Source: Rhodococcus sp. (in: high G+C Gram-positive bacteria) (GTDB lineage Bacteria > Actinomycetota > Actinomycetes > Mycobacteriales > Mycobacteriaceae). From it: DNA of 64,000 bases. Below the pieces are notes generated by a model. That model worked only from the letters and a program-made list of their open reading frames with translations, was not told the origin of the DNA and made no database searches. Of the stretch, positions 57,001 to 61,933 are shown piece by piece. Positions within the stretch are counted from its first letter, which is position 1. Every line of letters begins with the position of its first letter. The translations under genes and the position numbers were made by a program. Where the stretch lies: positions 124,001 to 188,000 of the forward strand of contig NZ_JAHFVG010000003.1 in assembly GCF_023264675.1 (NCBI RefSeq), written 5' to 3'.

Positions 57001-59114
57001 TCGACTCCCTCGACCACTCGAATCAGATCGTCGAGTTCCGGCAGGTCCTCCGGAACGTACAGCGACCACGGAGTCGTTCGATCCAATCGGCTGCGCAGCA
57101 TGGGGTGCCGCTCCAGCAGCGCGCCGATCATGTCTCGCAGGTTCGAATAGGTCACTCCGGCCGGTGTCACCAGGACGGTCGACTGGACGAAGCCGTCCAC
57201 TGCACCACCGACGTCGCCCATCCACCGCACGATCGGAGTCCCCAGCACGTGCCCGACTCCGATGTCTTCGGGATCGGCCGCTGCGTCGGTACCTGCGACC
57301 ACGGGCGCCAGCGCTGCCGGTGTCCTGAGCCGAAATACATCCCCCGGCCTCAGACCGAGGCCGGCGCGTCGCGCCTTGCTGACCAGTGAAATCGCGACGA
57401 TACTGTCGCCGCCCATCGCGAAGAAATCGTCGTCGACGCCGATGTCATCGCTACCGAGCACCTCGGCGAACAGCGAGCACAATGCTCGTTCGGTGTCGGA
57501 TTGCGGAGCCCGCGACGAGCTGGAAGCGAAGACCGGCAGCGGCAATGCGCGGCGATCGAGCTTGCCGTTCGGTGTCACCGGAAATTCGTCGAGCACCACT
57601 ACTGCGGCCGGGACCATGTACTCGGGCAATGCTCCGGTTGCCCACTCGCGCAACAACTCAGGGGTAACGTCGGTCGCCGAGGAATGAGGGACGGCGTATC
57701 CGATGAGGTACTTGGTTCCGTTGGTGTGTTCACCGACGATCACGCAGGTCTGACGAACGCCGGGGTGTGACGCGAGTCCGTTCTCGACGTCCTCCAGTTC
57801 GAGTCGCATGCCGCGGATCTTGACCTGGTTGTCGGCTCGGCCCAGGAAGTCGAGCGATCCGTCGGGCGCCCACCGGGCGAGGTCACCGGTTCGGTACAGC
57901 CTGGATCCGCTGTCGCCGAACGGGTTCGCGACAAATCGGCCTGCGGTCAGACCCGGCGCTCCGACGTAGCCCCTGCCGAGGAGAAAGCCCGCTGCGTAGA
58001 GTTCGCCACCTTCGCCGATACCGACGGGCCGCAGCGCGTCGTCGAGTACATACAGCTGCGTGTTCGGATTGGGTCGGCCGATGGACGTGGCAATTCGATC
58101 GGCGCCGTCACGGTAGATCACGTGCGAGACGCCGATGGTGGCCTCGGCAGGACCGTACCCGTGATAGAGCGTCGTCGTCAGTGCCGATCGGAAGCGGTCG
58201 AACAGCTCGGGAGTGAGCACTTCGCCGCCGCACCAGACATGCGTCAGCCCGTTCAGAAGTTCGGTCCCGCTGGACAGTTCGAGCAGGACGTCGAGCATCG
58301 AGGACACCAAGTACACGAACGTGACGCGCTCGGTGGCGATGAGGTCGAGGAGATACTGCGGGTCGCGTTCGCCTCCAGGCTTCGCAACCACTACCCGTCC
58401 ACCGGATACCAGGGGCAGCAGGATCTCGTTGACCGAGATGTCGAACGACAACGGCGCCTTGAACATCGATGCATCATCGGGTCCGAAGTGCAGAATTTCT
58501 TCGACCTGCCAGCGCAACCGTGCCGCGATCGCTTCGTGGCGGATCATCGCGCCCTTCGGGCGGCCCGTCGAACCGGAGGTGAAGATGACGTAGGCAAGTC
58601 GAGTGCCGCTCGCACAGGGGTACCGGGAGACCGCGATGCCGTCGTACTCCCAGGCGTCGAGATCGACGACGCTGCTGGGGAAGTCATCGACGGCAGCGTC
58701 CGATCGAAGGATCCGCACCGCACCGGAATCTGCCAACACACCGGCCCGACGATCCGCAGGCCACTGCGGATCGAGTGGAACGAAAGCGCCACCCGCGCTG
58801 AGAATCGCAAGAATCGACACCACCATCTCGGCGCTGCGCGGCATCCCGACCGCGACGACTGCCTCGTCGGCCACGCCGTTGTCACGAAGATGGGTCGCGA
58901 GCTGGCCGACGAGCCGGTTCAGATCGGCATAGCTGATCCTGCGAGGTCCGTCGACGACGGCAATCGCCTCCGGCCGCAGCTCCACCTGGTCCGCGAAGAA
59001 CTCCATCACCGAACGCGTTTCGATCGGAGCGAGCGTGTCGTTCCAGTCGGCCAACTGCTCCAACCGAACGGCGATGTCCTTGGGGTCAGCCTGCGTGGGT
59101 CGCCCTGTGGGCAT
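40527..59114 (-). CDS. five-module non-ribosomal peptide synthetase for a coelichelin-like hydroxamate siderophore
   Basis: 6195 aa, uninterrupted. Domain order: A1-T1-E1, C2-A2-T2-E2, C3-A3-T3, C4-A4-T4, C5-A5-T5-E5. Adenylation codes read by hand against GrsA positions are: A1 DINYWGGIG, A2 DFWNVGMVH, A3 DMENLGLIN, A4 DFWSVGMVH and A5 DINYWGGIG (plus the usual Lys). Known assignments are formyl-hydroxyornithine (hfOrn) for DINYWGGIGK, Thr for DFWN[I/V]GMVHK and hydroxyornithine (hOrn) for DMENLGLINK. Modules 1-3 therefore copy coelichelin synthetase (CchH) exactly, and modules 4-5 are additional. Every T domain has its GGDS or GGHS serine. There is no starter C domain, so it initiates, and no thioesterase. 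The predicted order is D-hfOrn, D-allo-Thr, L-hOrn, L-Thr-like, D-hfOrn (inference from order and E domains). No MbtH-like gene is in the window. Start ATG at 59114, 50 bp after the exporter gene. Confidence 0.95.
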   Translation of the reverse strand: MPTGRPTQADPKDIAVRLEQLADWNDTLAPIETRSVMEFFADQVELRPEAIAVVDGPRRISYADLNRLVGQLATHLRDNGVADEAVVAVGMPRSAEMVVSILAILSAGGAFVPLDPQWPADRRAGVLADSGAVRILRSDAAVDDFPSSVVDLDAWEYDGIAVSRYPCASGTRLAYVIFTSGSTGRPKGAMIRHEAIAARLRWQVEEILHFGPDDASMFKAPLSFDISVNEILLPLVSGGRVVVAKPGGERDPQYLLDLIATERVTFVYLVSSMLDVLLELSSGTELLNGLTHVWCGGEVLTPELFDRFRSALTTTLYHGYGPAEATIGVSHVIYRDGADRIATSIGRPNPNTQLYVLDDALRPVGIGEGGELYAAGFLLGRGYVGAPGLTAGRFVANPFGDSGSRLYRTGDLARWAPDGSLDFLGRADNQVKIRGMRLELEDVENGLASHPGVRQTCVIVGEHTNGTKYLIGYAVPHSSATDVTPELLREWATGALPEYMVPAAVVVLDEFPVTPNGKLDRRALPLPVFASSSSRAPQSDTERALCSLFAEVLGSDDIGVDDDFFAMGGDSIVAISLVSKARRAGLGLRPGDVFRLRTPAALAPVVAGTDAAADPEDIGVGHVLGTPIVRWMGDVGGAVDGFVQSTVLVTPAGVTYSNLRDMIGALLERHPMLRSRLDRTTPWSLYVPEDLPELDDLIRVVEGVDRLDRESADAATRLDPDAGLMMAAVHLDAGSDTTGLLVLCIHHLVIDGVSWRVIFDDLADAWASITVGEPVSLPDAGTSFRRWSARLERVTAGGVFDAGIEAWIDTLSTPDALLGTRELEAADIVALEKATIVTAPENVTAPLLTTVPAAFGAGVNDVLLTALAVALMQLRRDGGTAQTHAPIELEGHGREGESVSATGLPDVDLARTVGWFTTLFPVVVDPGTPIRSAFDPEYLAQALKAVKETLRAVPDKGLSWGALRYLADSAVADRLAGTAAPQVLFNYLGRFDAPSGEIWTPAADVGTLGEQRDPGMRLPRALEINAVTSDSATGPQLSATFSWPAGVFENSTIEALTGYWLDALTALSTIADRGGRTPSDFGALSLTQAQIDGFDDGRLVDLLPLTPLQEGLYFHSTYDEGSRSSYVEQQIIEIDGLIDAVAFRRAADALMQRHPNLGAGFFALADGRVVSVLTTDSPVEWKETTAATADIGKIAAVERARGFDLDSPPLMRYLMIVAESRTVIVQTVHHIVADGWSVPLMLAELKALYDGDVRDTPTPFRTYVDWLAERDDAAAEQAWARSVGDVSDGTLLVGTVLGTESDSEAVTLHDEVAGELSALDSDALTAAAREAGLTLGTVVHGAWALLLGRLLGRADVVFGSTVSGRGGDLAGIDEMIGLFVNTVPVRMQWNRDVAVRDVLEVHQNEQAELLDHQHLGLGRVQRLAGHDRLFDTLVVFETELDLNRYAGTSLPVSAVATVEAPHYPITLLVKPGERLSMRLLFDSEHVERREAEALLERLTALLSTMSTSFDVSVESLDLLHPNERDVLLRRTPGVNPAPVTILDRFADNAARYPNSVAVRFTPFGSDAADQLNYAELDRDSNRLARVLLDLGVGPESRVGLALGRSTLMVTAVLAVLKAGGAYVPLDTHHPAERLSYIAEDSAPVCVLTTADLADSLRTVVTSAELLVLDSDETTARREAQSGDPLSSELSWHNTAYVIYTSGSTGKPKGVLVPHRTVIELLANTAKIFDFRPTDVWTMFHSFAFDFSVWELWGPLLHGSALVVVDQDVTRSPEHFLELVRTENVTVLNQTPSAFYQLIEADRDSPGTDSLRYVVFGGEALDLKRLTRWYERHPVTPTLVNMYGITETTVHVSHLTLDPELVSRAAGSTIGAPIAGLHMYLLDASLRPTLPGFAGEIYVSGGQLARGYLGRVDLTAARFVADPFGSGNRLYRTGDVGRWNGNGELEFVGRADDQVKIRGYRIELGEIEAAILAAPGVRDTTVMVREDVPGIRRIVAYVVGADTSTLSSTLAETLPDYMIPSAFVQLESMPLTVNGKLDRKALPAPVAAAPMESIADGTDERVLASLFADILGVEDVGADSDFFALGGDSIIAITLVNRARKAGIRFTPKDVFSDRTPRLLARRVPQERVASGSGSVTGIGRVPMLPIVHRLRELGGPIDRFNQSMLVHIPASTADHVAAAVEAVLDRHDALRMRMGTVDPGSLWHFEIPPSGSVSSADVVTVVPTDSFDEIADESSSAADRLDPSRGIMLQVVWFDAGQRPGRLLVVAHHLVVDGVSWHILLSDLAQAFENAKSGRVTVLDPVITSVREFARGAVLHAHESTAELALWSEILGAGGPLVDDVVAAVRPLADTLEHRAAVSPAITEALLTTAPVALRTDITDLLLAALLTAFGRWHREHGISTREILVDLERHGRQSLNDRTDLTRTVGWFTAIAPMSGQAHCDPLVSLHSVTTATKAIPNGGIGFGLLRYLDPQTSAVLTAQNRPQVLFNYMGRTADTATHWGRAPETAMLRTDPDPQQGTPYVLEVNAECITVADGNSLVATFAYTDDLGIRAAQDIAASWTSVLSELVHLGAVDASLSGLNTADIETVAAVAGAAPAHIWPLSPLQEGLYFQAQYAGAGDVYTAQNVLTFDRRLDAARLERAAAAVLRRHPAAAAGFTGDSLPSTVQFVPSNVAVSVRVVEDSEDLPAVVELDRTTGFDLTSPPLLRLTVVRGREGDDTLLFTYHLLLWDGWSRELVLSDFFALYESETADLTRPTAGFDDYLAWLTRQDQKAAANFWTTELSGIAEPTLVAGTSVAAVGASPTRPRLLLRTLTRQLSDDLVDCARGGGVTLNSLLTVALASVLGYVTGSHDVVFGTTVSGRPTDIDGIESVVGVFLNTVPVRVHLSPSATVRGCASEVQTHRVDAMPYEHLGLGDIQRLSGHARLFDSLFVLQNFLDDDTFTEFEKRHGITSVEASDSTHYPFTWVVTPGAQLGVKLEFRPDLVSEEIASALLDRFEAALNQIAADIDSSLSEIELELPAEADHRASTTAASLADIGHSSIADLLAAQTDRTPDRTALVFGDSRMTFAEFDSAVSRLAHSLLDHGCGPERIVALALPRSIDAVVALFAVLRAGAAYLPLELDYPDDRLLGILSDAAPSLLVTTSAIASRFGSSVPALVLDDPATAASLALQNVRPPTDEQLGSFAHTAHGRLDHIAYVIYTSGSTGKPKGVLTPYRGLTNMQINHQREIFDPVVESVSRSEGREVLRIAHTVSFSFDMSWEELLWLVEGHEVHICDEELRRDATALVSYCDDHRIDVVNVTPTYAHHLIGEGLLAGEHRPALVLLGGEAVSDSVWQGLRAADGVLGYNLYGPTEYTINTLGGGTSDSDVPTVGRPILNTTAHVLDSWLRPVPDGIVGELYIAGAGLGRGYLERYATTSERFVSDPYSPSAGRIYRTGDLVRRGADGAFEFLGRSDDQVKIRGYRVETGEVESAIAGVSGVAHAAVVAQVDPSTPGAKRLAAYVLARPEVTGDGFLAGIREALLKALPDYMVPALYALVDELPLTVNGKLDVKALPDAVPLSSAGRAASTEFEHRVGELFADVLDLNDQRDADRTIGAEDDFFVLGGHSMLAIRLIGRIRSEFSMTLSIRDLFELRTPAMIAARLEDSSADTTAVLLEAVPQGDPTPISPAQERLWLVDRLADGSSAYTYPLVVRLRGHLDTVALSAALNDVAQRHEVLRSVVDSGEIPKQRVLEANVPVSIHETTEDRILADVRTEVDRPFDLSLEIPLRATVLRVSDGDSVLVLVLHHMATDEWSDRPFFDDLDDAYRARIQGSTPSWTPLPVQYSDYARWQRAVLVDNVDRLRTYWSQTLAGIPTETSLPLDRPRMPERVGASGQVRLTIDADVAARLRSIAADHGASAFMVVHAAVAALVHRLGAGDDVVLGSPISGRNDVALDDLVGFFVNTLVLRTDLGGDPTFAELVERTRAGDLDAFEHQELPFQQVVEALNPERAAGLNPLFQVAVGYHNRTDADRTVLGLDTEWLDGSNNSAKFDLHFSFVDISAEADSTLLLSLEYATDLFDADTAHGLARRIGQVLGAVAADPATRVSALPILVPALDETALDVSTAGSRGSTSSGTLLEKFREVLGHRSTATALVDGGRRWTYAELDSASDVLADELVHAGVVAEDRVAIALPRSGDQIVAMLAVVKASAAYVPVDVTYPQPRQDYILADSGAVAVVTESGIESRAVEAGVGASAVTSQGAAYVIYTSGSTGNPKGVVVPHSSVLALFEATSQRFEFDETDVWTMFHSFAFDFSVWEIWGPLLHGATLVIVDHDTSRSPAAMADLVKRERVTVLSQTPSAFLSLIDIELSAESLRYIVFGGEALDVRRLRPWFARVGTGLDGVGGPVLVNMYGITETCVHVSFQVIDTEAAHSGQGSIVGTALPGLDVAVLDKYLNPVPRGVAGEMYIAGEQLARGYLGQAALTSTRFVADPTIPGGRLYRSGDLARWVRDGEGLVLDYLGRADDQVKLRGFRIELGEIETAVLAVDGVRHAAVVLLQDRLVAYFVGSAPESAVEVAVQQSLPSHQVPSAFVSLDVLPLTTNGKLDRRALPMPDFGSRVTQSEPATETETVLAELFARVLGLSRVGTEDNFFHLGGHSLLAMQILSGVQSHWGVELQMRALFDHPTVRELAATIDTAPRNGVAAGLGDISRPKVLPLSYAQHRMWAMYRVDGASETYNVPLAWQLEGDIDSAALSAAVDDVVRRHEALRTIYPDVDGEAIASIVDAADISGLTVVESVDDVTGYLEEAARYRFELDSELPVRSHLASTGPGRAVLLILVHHIAIDEWSTMTITADLALAYRSRREGLEPEWGTPAPQYQDYALWQRAKLGSDREAGSRAFFEREYWTRTLTELPVEMALPVDRARAEHPSGEGGIVEFTLDATTTGGLRRTASDGGVTMFVLAHALVSTLLVKVGAGEDIVIGTPISGRSDASLSGVVGLFLNSLVLRTDVAGDPTFSELLERVRETDLAAFAHQELPFDRVVDAVDPQRTRARHPLFQTMLVYISGDNSDAFELPGATVTTMPMGTGASKFDLGINLIDRGRTIDCEIEFARDLFDETTIETLARRLRAVATAVTDDSRQRLSAIDVLGETERRSILEQFNDTVEPQTHDTVPALFAATAAATPDAPAVVAGETRLSYSELSARVNQLARHLRGRGVGSEDVVAVSLPRSAEMVVAVLAILTAGGAFVPLDPAWPKERRDGVLIDAAVTLSVTSAAASAAEVSVDLSDWAYDDESIERPEVDIHGASLAYVIFTSGSTGKPKGAMIRHEAICSRLTWQRDRILRFGAGDASLFKAPLAFDISVNEILLPLVSGGAVVVAEPDGERDALYLLDLIDRERVTFVYLVSSMLGVLLELAEGTERLAGLEHVWCGGEVLTPTLFERFRRQLGTTMYHGYGPAEATIGVSHVVYRGTEEWSTSSVEPAERLSTSIGRPNPNTRLYVLDNRLQPVPIGVPGELYAGGFLLGRGYVHAAGLTAGRFVADPFGTTERLYRTGDLARWNADGTLDFMGRADNQVKIRGMRLELEDVEVALASHPAVRQSAVLALDNASGSKYLAGYVRLDSAASDLPTPADLIAATASKVPEYMVPTAIVVLDEFPVTANGKLDRRKLPVPELGGSASEDNAVQREPTTRSEIEVCSAFSSVLGVETIGPDDDFFTLGGDSISVVRLASALRKKGLTVGPRQLFEHRTPASIARLVEPQSAVGTVESPDYDAPAKVPSVVPLTPALRWMVENAVRIETFGSPMVLVVPSLASADTVERALRAVVQRHEMLRSSLIRVGENWTIHVADDASAAVRTVDAREVDDLENSIRVEAEAINQELNPYTGDIVRGVWFDRGDLDGRLLLIVHHMAVDGMSWRIITEDLADAFARIDSAAAVTLPEPPTGYVDFSRAMNDVVSQRKILADLPHWFDVTEARPTLRVGRAASDSAERAHAAVHMDSARTTSLLTEAPRTAAASTADIVLAALGVALGECRASWSGSDAVVPNAISLQGHGRHDHLAAGTDVSRTVGWFAEDYPVLLGHNLTQALADIRKTPHDGATYGVLKYLSGAAGRALARQSEPEIFFNYHGTFGAPELRQWQMDPAYGRIFADWEADRLDGVLAAAEARVVPSDAGHVLELTVTSRPHGLTAASLEELAARWLTALDAVVAAP
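45045..48149 (-). other. NRPS module 4: C-A(Thr-like)-T
   Basis: Residues about 3656-4690. C domain of the L-donor type (ISPAQERLW, HHMATDEWS about 3791), A4 code DFWSVGMVH, T Ser in GGHSLLA (about 4640). One position (N to S at 278) differs from module 2, so Thr is likely but another hydroxy amino acid is possible. Not present in coelichelin synthetase. Confidence 0.78.
48150..51344 (-). other. NRPS module 3: C-A(hOrn)-T
   Basis: Residues about 2591-3655. The C-domain active-site motif is HLLLWDGWS (about 2728): the second, catalytic His of HHxxxDG is Leu. A3 with code DMENLGLIN, T Ser in GGHSMLA (about 3607). No E domain, so the hOrn stays L. Confidence 0.82.
51345..55844 (-). other. NRPS module 2: C-A(Thr)-T-E
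   Basis: Residues about 1091-2590. C domain with intact HHIVADGWS (about 1231), adenylation YTSGSTGKPKG (about 1700), T Ser near 2085 and E domain with HHLVVDGVSW (about 2270). C2 follows an E domain and should be of the D-donor type. Code DFWNVGMVH, the threonine code. Confidence 0.85.
55845..59114 (-). other. NRPS module 1: A(hfOrn)-T-E, initiation
   Basis: Residues about 1-1090. The A3 motif FTSGSTGRPKG is near 178, T-domain Ser near 570 (DFFAMGGDSI) and the E domain near 620-1075 with HHLVIDGVSW (about 750) and TVGWFTTLFP. No condensation domain precedes A1, as in CchH. Code DINYWGGIG. Confidence 0.85.
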
Positions 59115-59164
59115 GTGAGGTCACATTCCTTGCACGTAGAGGGAGCGTGCGAGCGGCGCGCTAC

Positions 59165-60964
59165 TCAGGAGTGCGGAGCGTGGCGTCCCTGCCACGCGTT
59201 CCACAGCTCTGCGTAACGTCCGCCCGACGCGATCAGATCGAGATGGGGTCCGTCTTCGACGATGCGGCCGTGCTCGAGCACGACCACCCGGTCCGCCGAG
59301 GCGGCCTGAGTAAGCCTGTGTGCGACAACGAGAGACGTCCGTCCCTGCATCGCGGCACGGGCAGAACGCTCGAGGTCGCGTGCCCCCGCACTGCCCGCTT
59401 CCGCGGTGGCCTCGTCGAGAATCACCACCGGCGGGTCGGCGAGCACGAGCCTCGCCAGCGCCAGTTGCTGACTCTGCGCGGCGGTCAGAGACACTCCGCC
59501 CTCACCGATGACTGTGTCGAGACCGTCCGGCAGCAGACCGACCCAGTCCTGGGCACCGACGACGGTCAGCGCAGTCATGGCGTCGTCCGCAGTGGACTGC
59601 GGTCGAGCGAGCCGGACGTCGTCGAGCAAGGTACCGGCAAACACGTGAACTTCCTGCGTCACGATGGCGATGTGCCGGCGCAGACTGGTCTCGTCGAGCG
59701 CAGTCACGTCGTGGGAACCCACTGTCACCCGCCCGGTGTCCGGACGGATCGAGCCCGCCGCGATTGCTGCGAGGGTGGACTTTCCGGCACCCGTCGAACC
59801 GACGAGAGCCACCGTGTGTCCACTTTCGATATGCAAGTCGATGTCCACGAGCACGGGGGTGACACCGTCGTAGCTGTGGCCGACTCCGTGAAGGGTCATC
59901 GAGTGGCCCCCGGTTGCCACCGGTACCGGCGCCGAATCCTCGGAATCACTGCTCATCGAGACCACGCCCACCAGGCGAGCCAACGAGGCGCCCGCTGACT
60001 GAACTTCGTCGAACGTGAACAGAATCGACCCCAGCGGGTTGAACAGTCGGTGAAAGAGCAGCGCAGCGGCGGTCGTGGCGCCGACGGTTACGATGTCGCC
60101 GCGAACCAAGGTGAAACCCACGGCGAGAATCAATGCGAGACCGAAGAATTCGGCACGATTCTCGCGGCCGACGAATCGGGTGAACAGCGTGAACACCGTC
60201 AGTCCGAGGTCTCGGGCGCGAGCCGACGCGGCGTCGATCTCGCTGACATGGCGGGATTCGAGTCGGTAGGCGCGCACCGTGCGAGATCCGTGCAGACTGC
60301 TGATCAAGGATTCGGCACGCTGTCCCATCGCCACTCGCTGCTCGGCATAGAGCGGAGCGGACCGCGGCAGGTACCAGCGCAACGCCACGACGTACAGCGG
60401 CAGAGCAACGAGGCCGGTGAGGCCGAGACGCCAGTCGAGGCCGCCCATCGCGAACAGACTCAACACGACGAGGATCAGAGCGGAGACGATCTGCGGAACA
60501 ACGTCACTGACCGCCTTCGAGATGACCTCGACGTCGTCGCCGACTCGGGACAGTAGATCGCCCTTGCCCACCTTCTCGAGCTTCGCGGTAGGCAGCAACA
60601 GTGCGCGGCGCACCGTGCGTTCGCGAAGATCGGCAAGGATAGTTTCACCGAGCCGTGAGATCAGAACGGTGGAGATTCCGGTGAAGACCGCGCCGATCAC
60701 CGCCGCCGACGTGATCAGCGTGATCACCCACACGATGGTCGATGTCGGAGCACCGTCCATCACCCGATCTACGAGGGTGCCGAGAACGTAGATGGGCACC
60801 AACGCCATCGCGCCACTGACGATGGCAGCAAGAACTGTCAGGAGTGTCGCGCTCTTGCGCGAACTCAGTTCCGCTCGCAACCATCGCCAGGTATGCGATG
60901 CGTCGGCGATGGGCAGTATCTCGGGCTTGGTTGTCGACGCTGCTGGCAAATTCACGGTGCTCAC
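59165..60964 (-). CDS. ABC exporter half with functional ATP-binding motifs (siderophore exporter subunit)
   Basis: 599 aa from a GTG that overlaps the stop of the formyltransferase gene (GTGA); a far upstream start in the same frame would overlap that gene completely and is rejected. Six-helix TMD (about 35-320) plus NBD with Walker A GSTGAGKST, Q-loop VTQEVHVF, Walker B ILDEAT with catalytic Glu, and switch His VAHRLT. The signature loop is degraded (VSLTAAQSQQ for LSGGQ) and the D-loop is also atypical. Together with the subunit at 37612, whose signature is intact but whose Walker motifs are lost, it would form one working composite site. Likely exports the siderophore. Confidence 0.88.
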   Translation of the reverse strand: MSTVNLPAASTTKPEILPIADASHTWRWLRAELSSRKSATLLTVLAAIVSGAMALVPIYVLGTLVDRVMDGAPTSTIVWVITLITSAAVIGAVFTGISTVLISRLGETILADLRERTVRRALLLPTAKLEKVGKGDLLSRVGDDVEVISKAVSDVVPQIVSALILVVLSLFAMGGLDWRLGLTGLVALPLYVVALRWYLPRSAPLYAEQRVAMGQRAESLISSLHGSRTVRAYRLESRHVSEIDAASARARDLGLTVFTLFTRFVGRENRAEFFGLALILAVGFTLVRGDIVTVGATTAAALLFHRLFNPLGSILFTFDEVQSAGASLARLVGVVSMSSDSEDSAPVPVATGGHSMTLHGVGHSYDGVTPVLVDIDLHIESGHTVALVGSTGAGKSTLAAIAAGSIRPDTGRVTVGSHDVTALDETSLRRHIAIVTQEVHVFAGTLLDDVRLARPQSTADDAMTALTVVGAQDWVGLLPDGLDTVIGEGGVSLTAAQSQQLALARLVLADPPVVILDEATAEAGSAGARDLERSARAAMQGRTSLVVAHRLTQAASADRVVVLEHGRIVEDGPHLDLIASGGRYAELWNAWQGRHAPHS

Positions 60965-61896
60965 TCTAGATAGCGATCGGTTCCTGCGAAGTACTCGCGG
61001 GCACCGACGTCGCTGCCGTCCTCGAGACGGACTCGTTCGACGACTATCGCGCGGTTGCGTCCGCGCCACGCGTCGGGGCCACACACCACCGCGATGCCGT
61101 CGCCGTCGTCGATGGTGATTCGGCCCGGCGTGCCGCCGTAGCGCGTGTTCGACACCGACGCCTGCACTATGCGCAGACGCTGTCCGTCGTGCATCACGAA
61201 CGCATTCGGGTACGGATCGGACTGCGCGCGAATCAACCGCTCGATCGCGTCGGCGGGCCACGAGAAATCGATGTGACTCTCGTCGTCCGAGCGCTTGTGG
61301 AAGTACGTGGCCTGCGACGGATCCTGCTCGATCTCGACGACCGATCCGGAGGAGATCAGGTCGAGAGCGTGCAGAACAAGCGGCTCGATGAGATCCACGG
61401 TGCGATGGAACAGGTCTGCTGTGGTGTCCTTCGCGCCGACCGATACTGCTTGTTGCGCGACGATGGGGCCGGTGTCGAGCGAGTCGTCCATCAGATGGGC
61501 GGTGACGCCGACATGTGTTTCGCCGTTGATGAGAGCCCAGATCAGCGGTGAGAAGCCCGCGTACTTCGGCAGCAACGAGTCGTGGATGTTGAGTGTCCCG
61601 AAACGCGGTGCGTCGTAGATCTCCTTGGGGAGCCACGTCCGCCAGTTGTTGGCGACGATGATGTCGGCATCTGCCTCGCGCACCGCGTCGACAAGGGCTT
61701 GATCCGGCTTCTTGGCAAGAACGACGGGAATTCCGTTGTCACGAGCCAGGTCTTCGACGGAGTCGCTCCACATCTGTTCGTACGGATGGTCGCTCGGCGG
61801 GTGGGTCACGGCCAGCACTACTTCGTGCTTGCCGCCGAGGAGGGCCGAAAGGGTGCGGTGTCCCCAGGTCTGGTAACCGAATGTGATGATGCGCAA
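60961..61896 (-). CDS. N5-hydroxyornithine formyltransferase (CchA-like)
   Basis: 311 aa. It transfers a formyl group from N10-formyl-THF to N5-hydroxyornithine, giving the hfOrn used by NRPS modules 1 and 5. The formyltransferase fold has the catalytic Asn and His in LNIHDSLLPKYAG (about 105-117) and Asp in DSLDTGPIVAQ (about 142-150), as in Met-tRNA formyltransferase. A C-terminal extension domain is present (GGTPGRITIDDGDG). The start is TTG, with AGAGGAC about 9 bases upstream; no better ATG exists nearby. 37 bp after the monooxygenase gene and overlapping the exporter gene. Confidence 0.92.
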   Translation of the reverse strand: MRIITFGYQTWGHRTLSALLGGKHEVVLAVTHPPSDHPYEQMWSDSVEDLARDNGIPVVLAKKPDQALVDAVREADADIIVANNWRTWLPKEIYDAPRFGTLNIHDSLLPKYAGFSPLIWALINGETHVGVTAHLMDDSLDTGPIVAQQAVSVGAKDTTADLFHRTVDLIEPLVLHALDLISSGSVVEIEQDPSQATYFHKRSDDESHIDFSWPADAIERLIRAQSDPYPNAFVMHDGQRLRIVQASVSNTRYGGTPGRITIDDGDGIAVVCGPDAWRGRNRAIVVERVRLEDGSDVGAREYFAGTDRYLE

Positions 61897-61933
61897 AGAA
61901 ATGTCCTCTTGTATCGAAGGGCTGCCGGGCGGT

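Noticed and set aside
49434..57389. Several plus-strand frames of 450-540 codons inside the NRPS region
   Set aside because: All lie antisense to continuous, motif-rich NRPS coding sequence and have shadow-type composition; no ribosome-binding sites or family features.
60965..61636. N-terminal extension of the first ABC exporter half to 823 codons
   Set aside because: The extra part overlaps the formyltransferase gene in another frame; the GTG at 60964, coupled to the formyltransferase stop, gives a normal-length exporter.
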